8,661 bases of DNA from Candidatus Alcyoniella australis (GTDB taxonomy: Bacteria > Lernaellota > Lernaellaia > JAVCCG01 > Alcyoniellaceae): NCBI GenBank assembly GCA_030765605.1, contig JAVCCG010000010.1:1-8661 (forward strand), given 5' to 3'. The position numbers were made by a program, and so were the translations under genes. How positions within the stretch are numbered: position 1 is the stretch's first letter; each line of letters starts with the position of its first letter. Positions 8,006-8,661 of this stretch are shown piece by piece. Under the pieces are notes generated by a model. It saw nothing but the letters and a program-made list of their open reading frames with translations. It made no database searches and had not been told where the DNA came from.

Positions 8006-8097
8006 GGAGAGATGACCGAGAGGCCGAAGGTGCTCGCCTGCTAAGCGAGTGTACGCCTAACCGTGTACCGAGGGTTCGAATCCCTCTCTCTCCGCCA
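8006..8097 (+). tRNA. tRNA-Ser, anticodon GCU (reads AGC/AGU)
   Basis: The full cloverleaf is visible. The acceptor stem is GGAGAGA (8006-8012) with TCTCTCC (8087-8093), followed by discriminator G8094 and a genome-encoded CCA (8095-8097). The anticodon stem CTCGC/GCGAG (8033-8037 and 8045-8049) encloses loop CTGCTAA, with anticodon GCT at 8040-8042. A long class II variable arm (about 8050-8069, GTAC pairing GTAC) is diagnostic of serine tRNAs. The T arm is GAGGG/CCCTC (8070-8074 and 8082-8086) around TTCGAAT. It lies next to serS, its charging enzyme. Confidence 0.98.
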
Positions 8098-8138
8098 CTT
8101 TTTCCAGGATAGACGCTTCGCCCGCGGGCGGGCCCAAT

Positions 8139-8661
8139 ATGCAAAACATCGACGCACAACAGCTGCCGGCCGGCCGCATGGAACAGTGGGGGCTGCCCCT
8201 GCTGTTGATCAGCCTGGCCAATTTGTTTTCGGCCTTTGTGCTGTTCCTGTTGCCGCTGTATCTCGACGAGAGCCTGCACTACTCCGGCCTGCAAATCGGT
8301 GTGGTCTTCGGCGCGTTCAACATCAGCGCATTGGTCGGCGCGGTGCCCTTTGGTTTGGGCAACGATCGTCGTCGCTCGCGTGTGCTGGTCAGCGTATCGG
8401 TGCTGCTGGTGGCCGTGGCCGCATTGGCCCTGAGCGAGACCCAAAGCTTCAGCCTGTTCGTCGCGGCGTTCGTGATCTTCGGCGTGGGCGTAAACCTGTT
8501 TCGCATTAGCCTCGACGCGTTGATCTACCGCACTAACCGTTCGGGCAGCGAGGGCTGGCGGCTGGCGGTCTACCACTCGTTTCGCATGGGAGCCTTCGGC
8601 CTGGGCACGCTGCTGGTGGCCTGGCAGCTGGACCGCATCGGTTTTCCCATGGCGCTCAAGC
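8139..8661 (+). CDS. Major facilitator superfamily transporter (3'-truncated)
   Basis: The frame from ATG 8139 stays open to the window end (174 residues visible), so the C-terminal half is missing. The protein has the MFS pattern of hydrophobic helices at about 18-41, 51-73, 82-98, 104-124 and 149-164. Between helices 2 and 3 it has GLGNDRRRSRVL (72-83), corresponding to MFS motif A (G-x3-D-R-x-G-R-R). The short N-terminal tail before helix 1 is hydrophilic. The SD is weak (GGGCGGG, ~8126-8132); a second ATG at 8178 (Met14) is a possible alternative start, still before helix 1. It starts 41 bases after the tRNA. Substrate and direction of transport cannot be told from this half; drug or metabolite efflux is possible. 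Confidence 0.85.
   Translation, partial: MQNIDAQQLPAGRMEQWGLPLLLISLANLFSAFVLFLLPLYLDESLHYSGLQIGVVFGAFNISALVGAVPFGLGNDRRRSRVLVSVSVLLVAVAALALSETQSFSLFVAAFVIFGVGVNLFRISLDALIYRTNRSGSEGWRLAVYHSFRMGAFGLGTLLVAWQLDRIGFPMALK

Noticed and set aside
8098-8103. T-run after tRNA-Ser as a terminator
   Set aside because: Only five Ts directly after CCA, with no separate hairpin; the tRNA itself is the only structure before it.
7983-8576. Minus-strand open frame of 197 codons across the tRNA and MFS start
   Set aside because: It runs antisense through a clear tRNA-Ser and the transporter; the protein is low-complexity Gln/His/Arg-rich with no recognisable domain.

Overview
The window looks like chromosomal DNA of a GC-rich Gram-negative bacterium. 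Two things point to an outer-membrane organism: an ECF sigma / zinc-finger anti-sigma / periplasmic CpxP-like trio, and a dipeptide-type ABC importer. The paired B12-binding radical SAM genes and the flavoredoxin-like gene would fit an anaerobic or microaerophilic delta-proteobacterial-type lineage. That placement is inference from gene content only; no taxonomic marker was compared.

Layout. (1) 1-1159, plus strand: the end of an oligopeptide/dipeptide ABC importer operon, with a truncated DppB/OppB-type permease overlapping a complete DppC/OppC-type permease by ATGA. (2) 1236-1736, plus: a flavin reductase-domain (flavoredoxin-like) gene with its own strong Shine-Dalgarno (SD) sequence. (3) 1737-1896: a short convergent intergenic region holding three related hairpin-plus-tail repeat units and one AT-rich perfect hairpin. 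(4) 6503 down to 1897, minus strand: a collinear five-gene block. It runs ECF sigma factor, zinc-finger anti-sigma factor, CpxP/Spy-like periplasmic protein, then two B12-binding radical SAM proteins. Three of the four junctions overlap or are only 4 nt apart; the remaining gap is 66 nt with no visible terminator. A good ECF-type promoter candidate lies just before the sigma gene. (5) 6627-7913, plus: serS (seryl-tRNA synthetase), divergent from the sigma gene. (6) 8006-8097, plus: tRNA-Ser(GCU) with encoded CCA and its own promoter candidate. (7) 8139 to the window end, plus: the start of a major facilitator transporter, cut by the window edge.

How the parts may work together. The sigma/anti-sigma/CpxP-like trio reads as an envelope-sensing switch. 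Because the two radical SAM genes follow without an obvious stop signal, they may be output of that switch, for example modifying an envelope lipid or other hydrophobic molecule; this is a hypothesis. serS and its substrate tRNA-Ser sit side by side. Nothing here amounts to a proven new system. The points most worth checking are the repeat units at 1737-1863, the LDxxQ repeats in the anti-sigma periplasmic domain, and the possible stress-regulated radical SAM pair.
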